A stretch of 6,981 nt of DNA, from NCBI GenBank assembly GCA_002687025.1, contig NYZG01000120.1:1-6981 (forward strand), read 5' to 3'. Shown here in pieces: positions 6,467 to 6,981 of this stretch. Each line of letters opens with the position of its first letter. Position 1 is the first letter of the stretch. Source of the stretch: Candidatus Poribacteria bacterium. Lineage in GTDB: Bacteria; Poribacteria; WGA-4E; GCA-2687025. A model generated the notes under the pieces. It was not told the DNA's origin, made no database searches, and worked only from the letters and a program-made list of their open reading frames with translations. Both the position numbers and the translations under genes were made by a program.

Positions 6467-6535
6467 GCCAGGGCGGCCGCGCGCGGAGCGACCGGCCCAT
6501 CGACCACGCGTACCTCCGGGAGGCGAGCAAATCGG

Positions 6536-6981
6536 ATGAGCAGCAAGAGACTGGCGATCGGCACAGGTCTTCTGGCACTGATGACGGCGTACGCGGCCGT
6601 CGGCCAGGAGCTGGTGAGCCTCGACGTTGGGGACGCCGCGGGCACGCCGGGTTCCACGGCCATCGACGGCGACGTGTACACCATCGAGGGCGCCGGCTCG
6701 GACATCTGGAACGCGGCCGACGGCTTCCGGTTCGCCTACACCGAGGTGAGTGGAGACTTCGAGGCCGTCGTCCACCAGATATCCACCGACCTGCCGAAGG
6801 AATGGTCCAAGGGCGGCGTCCACGTGCGGCAGAGCATCGAAGCTGGCGCTCAGAACGCGCAGGCTATCGTCACGGGCGGGGGCGCGAGCGGCGCGCAACT
6901 CACGTGGCGGCCGGCCGCGGACGGAGCTACCGATGAGTTCATGGACTCCGCACCCGGCCCGTGGAAGGACGGCGAGTGCTA
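6536..6981 (+). CDS. Secreted DUF1349/concanavalin-like protein, C-terminus cut by window edge
   Basis: The frame is open from the ATG at 6536 to the right edge (148 full codons, no stop), so this is the N-terminal part only. Residues 1-23 form a Sec signal peptide: Lys4 and Arg5, core LAIGTGLLALMTAYA, likely cleavage after A-V-G (23). The mature start LVSLDVGDAAGTPGSTAIDG (26-45), followed by DVYTIEGAGSDIWNAADGFRFAY (46-68), VSGDFEAVVHQIS (71-83), then WSKGGVHVRQSIEAG (90-104) and NAQAIVTGGGASGAQLTWR (107-125), is the layout of DUF1349/'regulation of enolase'-type concanavalin-like sandwiches, with W-x-K-G-G-V-x-V-R where they have W-x-K-A-G-V-M-x-R. Such domains are often repeated in long extracellular proteins, so more domains may follow. 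GGGAGG at 6518-6523 lies 12 nt upstream, slightly far. It has its own promoter candidate and a hairpin separates it from the gene before. An out-of-frame open stretch over 6439-6936 is a shadow. Confidence 0.87.
   Translation, partial: MSSKRLAIGTGLLALMTAYAAVGQELVSLDVGDAAGTPGSTAIDGDVYTIEGAGSDIWNAADGFRFAYTEVSGDFEAVVHQISTDLPKEWSKGGVHVRQSIEAGAQNAQAIVTGGGASGAQLTWRPAADGATDEFMDSAPGPWKDGEC

Noticed and set aside
6410..6898. Minus-strand frame and the plus-strand frame at 6439-6936 over the second secreted gene
   Set aside because: Both give low-complexity Arg-rich peptides; the frame from 6536 gives a signal peptide and DUF1349-type motifs and stays open to the edge.
1..6981. Defence island, toxin-antitoxin, transposon, CRISPR, tRNA or riboswitch
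   Set aside because: I looked on both strands and saw no matching proteins, repeat-spacer pattern, terminal inverted repeats, cloverleaf or conserved aptamer core.

Overview
The window is GC-rich (roughly two-thirds G+C by eye) and densely coding. It holds seven protein genes, no RNA gene, no mobile element and no CRISPR array. The outermost genes run off the ends: a glycosyltransferase loses its C-terminus at the left edge, and a secreted beta-sandwich protein loses its C-terminus at the right edge. A lipoprotein with an N-terminal lipobox and two Sec-type signal peptides suggest a bacterium, probably with an outer membrane. The combination of an Ldh_2 dehydrogenase, a DUF6263-like lipoprotein and paired DUF1349/concanavalin-like secreted proteins is reminiscent of uncultivated lineages such as Poribacteria, Latescibacterota or Planctomycetes. 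That placement is an impression, not a demonstrated assignment.

Layout. (1) 1-1298, minus: a large glycosyltransferase joining a CgeB/YkvP-type domain to the start of a family-2 (GT-A) domain. (2) 1525-2559 and 2594-3058, plus: a two-gene unit of an Ldh_2-family malate/L-lactate-type dehydrogenase and a Nudix hydrolase with a GTG start, 34 nt apart. It is divergent from gene 1 across a 226-nt gap. (3) 3091-4239 and 4408-5361, minus: an unrecognised 382-residue cytoplasmic protein, and upstream of it a 317-residue putative lipoprotein. The Nudix gene and the 382-residue gene converge with only 32 nt between them. (4) 5601-6362 and 6536-6981, plus: two secreted concanavalin-like proteins, divergent from the lipoprotein. 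A 10-bp perfect hairpin and then a good sigma70-like promoter lie between them.

Function. Genes 1, 6 and 7 fit surface-glycan synthesis or handling (cytoplasmic sugar transfer, extracytoplasmic carbohydrate-type folds). The dehydrogenase/Nudix pair looks like small-molecule metabolism and housekeeping. No obvious pathway ties all seven together, and I see no defence, toxin-antitoxin or secretion system. The items most worth following up are the unrecognised 382-residue protein, the glycosyltransferase fusion, the tandem secreted pair with its internal promoter, and the short W-G-x-x-K tail on the first secreted protein.
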